From Bifiguratus adelaidae (Eukaryota > Mucoromycota > Endogonomycetes > Endogonales): a stretch of 64,000 bases of DNA. A program made the position numbers and the translations under genes. The stretch spans positions 1-64,000 of the forward strand of contig MVBO01000064.1 in the NCBI GenBank assembly GCA_002261195.1. Reading direction: 5' to 3'. Below, piece after piece: positions 63,208-64,000 of the stretch. The notes below the pieces were generated by a model. That model did not search any database. It was given only the letters and a program-made list of their open reading frames with translations, and was not told the origin of the DNA. The stretch's first letter is position 1; each line of letters begins with the position of its first letter.

Positions 63208-64000
63208 TTACACGGACGAGGTCCACAATTCGACATCTTCCAACATGTCAATGTCAACAAGGTTAACGGACTCATCGTCCTCATCATCATCGTCATTATC
63301 GCCGCTAAGGTATTTGCTGGCCTTTTGGATGTGATCAGCAACACGCTCTTCGGCACGAGCAACCTCCTTCCAGTCACCCTTCTCGATGGGTTCACCGATC
63401 GTAGGGAAAGTGACGGCACCATAACCGGCCCAGAGACCGGGTGCGTAGACAACGTGCTTGTACCAGTCGCGACCCTTGATACCTTCAGGATCAATGAATC
63501 CACGCTCCATCTGGAACAAGCGATCATTCATATCCTTGACCTTGCCAAAGATACGACGAGCTTTCTCGCGGGTCTTGCGGTCTAGTTTATCGTGTGGACG
63601 AGCAGACTTTGGGGCATGGTGCCAGTGTCGGTGTCGGTGTTCCTTGCGCTTCTTCCAGATTTTCGACAAAGCCTTGCGAAGCTTGCTCTTTTCAGTATCT
63701 ACTTGAGAGGCGACATCGTGAAGTCCTTCAATAGCCTTACGAAGCTTTTTGAACTTGAGGGCCTCGGAAGCTTCGACATCTTCTTCGATACCCTGGACAC
63801 CGGGAGCAGCCAATGTTTTGAGGTCATCAGTGTAATCCACAAGGTCATGGGCATATTGGGAAGGTTCGATAGGAAGGATGGGGTTAGACGAAAGTTCGAG
63901 CACCATGAGACCCCAGATCTGGGTCAAAGCCTGGTGGTACTTGAAGTCGGGATCACCAAACTTCTCCATCCAGTGGAAGCTATCGTAGTTGCTGTGATAA
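63208..64000 (-). CDS. M28 peptidase of the glutamate carboxypeptidase II / transferrin-receptor type, C-terminal part (partial)
   Basis: The gene runs in from the right edge; 264 codons are visible. The right end shows YHSNYDSFHWMEKFGDPDF, where the His is the last zinc ligand of M28 peptidases, followed by LTQIWGLMVLELSSNPILP and a helical transferrin-receptor-like dimerisation domain. RDWYKHVVYAPGLWAGYGAV and TFPTIGEPIEKGDWKEV are typical of the fungal and animal GCPII/NAALADase-like C-terminus. The extreme C-terminus is strongly acidic (DNDDDDEDDES). Family members are usually type II membrane proteins of the vacuole or cell surface; the N-terminal anchor is outside the window. Confidence 0.88.
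   Translation of the reverse strand, partial: YHSNYDSFHWMEKFGDPDFKYHQALTQIWGLMVLELSSNPILPIEPSQYAHDLVDYTDDLKTLAAPGVQGIEEDVEASEALKFKKLRKAIEGLHDVASQVDTEKSKLRKALSKIWKKRKEHRHRHWHHAPKSARPHDKLDRKTREKARRIFGKVKDMNDRLFQMERGFIDPEGIKGRDWYKHVVYAPGLWAGYGAVTFPTIGEPIEKGDWKEVARAEERVADHIQKASKYLSGDNDDDDEDDESVNLVDIDMLEDVELWTSSV

Overview
The window is nuclear DNA of an intron-rich fungus. About 40 protein genes sit densely on both strands, most cut by short introns (about 45-80 nt, GTA/GTG...AG, pyrimidine tract, CTAAC-like branch sites). Gene content argues against a budding yeast: branched-chain keto-acid dehydrogenase E2, fumarylacetoacetase, an NDUFA4/MLRQ subunit, a LENG1-type CIR protein, a DNAJC3-type ER co-chaperone and a class I terpene synthase are all present. 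An early-diverging (Mucoromycota-like) fungus is my best guess and a basidiomycete the alternative; the sequence alone does not settle it. Splice models were derived by hand from frame continuity and family conservation. I saw no tRNA, rRNA, transposon or CRISPR array.

Layout. 0-10 kb: start of an SPX-domain (VTC-like) gene, a head-to-head pair of uncharacterised genes, ornithine acetyltransferase, an uncharacterised membrane protein overlapping at its start with an Mso1-type gene, RRG7-like nuclease-fold protein, DHHC palmitoyltransferase, NDUFA4. 10-20 kb: PEBP protein, a 2.7 kb stretch without a convincing gene, then an aconitase-superfamily enzyme divergent from an isocitrate-lyase-superfamily enzyme, and BCKDH E2. 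20-30 kb: folylpolyglutamate synthase divergent from a HIT hydrolase (both with signs of dual mitochondrial/cytosolic products), LENG1-like, protoporphyrinogen oxidase, AIM32-like, NAD-glycerol-3-phosphate dehydrogenase, membrane acyltransferase of HGSNAT/DUF1624 type. 30-42 kb: END3, an orphan seven-helix protein, D-arabinose dehydrogenase-like AKR, fumarylacetoacetase, a disordered Ser/Pro-rich protein, an unknown gene divergent from a PPxY single-pass protein. 42-53 kb: QPRTase, DNAJC3-like, a MED30-like coiled coil, DUF1295 protein, prolidase, CMC1, FLX1-type carrier, a membrane-anchored terpene synthase in tandem with a sodium:solute symporter. 53-64 kb: a 1.5 kb spacer, RING/TRAF protein, CSC1/OSCA channel, aldose 1-epimerase, 1-Cys peroxiredoxin, an unknown small gene and the 3' end of an M28 transferrin-receptor-type peptidase.

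Themes. Many genes are head-to-head with start codons 0-150 bp apart, so promoters must be shared or lie inside the neighbouring gene. Mitochondrial proteins are frequent. Of about 93 introns modelled, five need a GC-AG boundary, more than the roughly 1% usual in eukaryotes. The most promising functional units are the aconitase/lyase pair (13.9-17.2 kb) and the terpene synthase/symporter tandem (50.7-53.7 kb).
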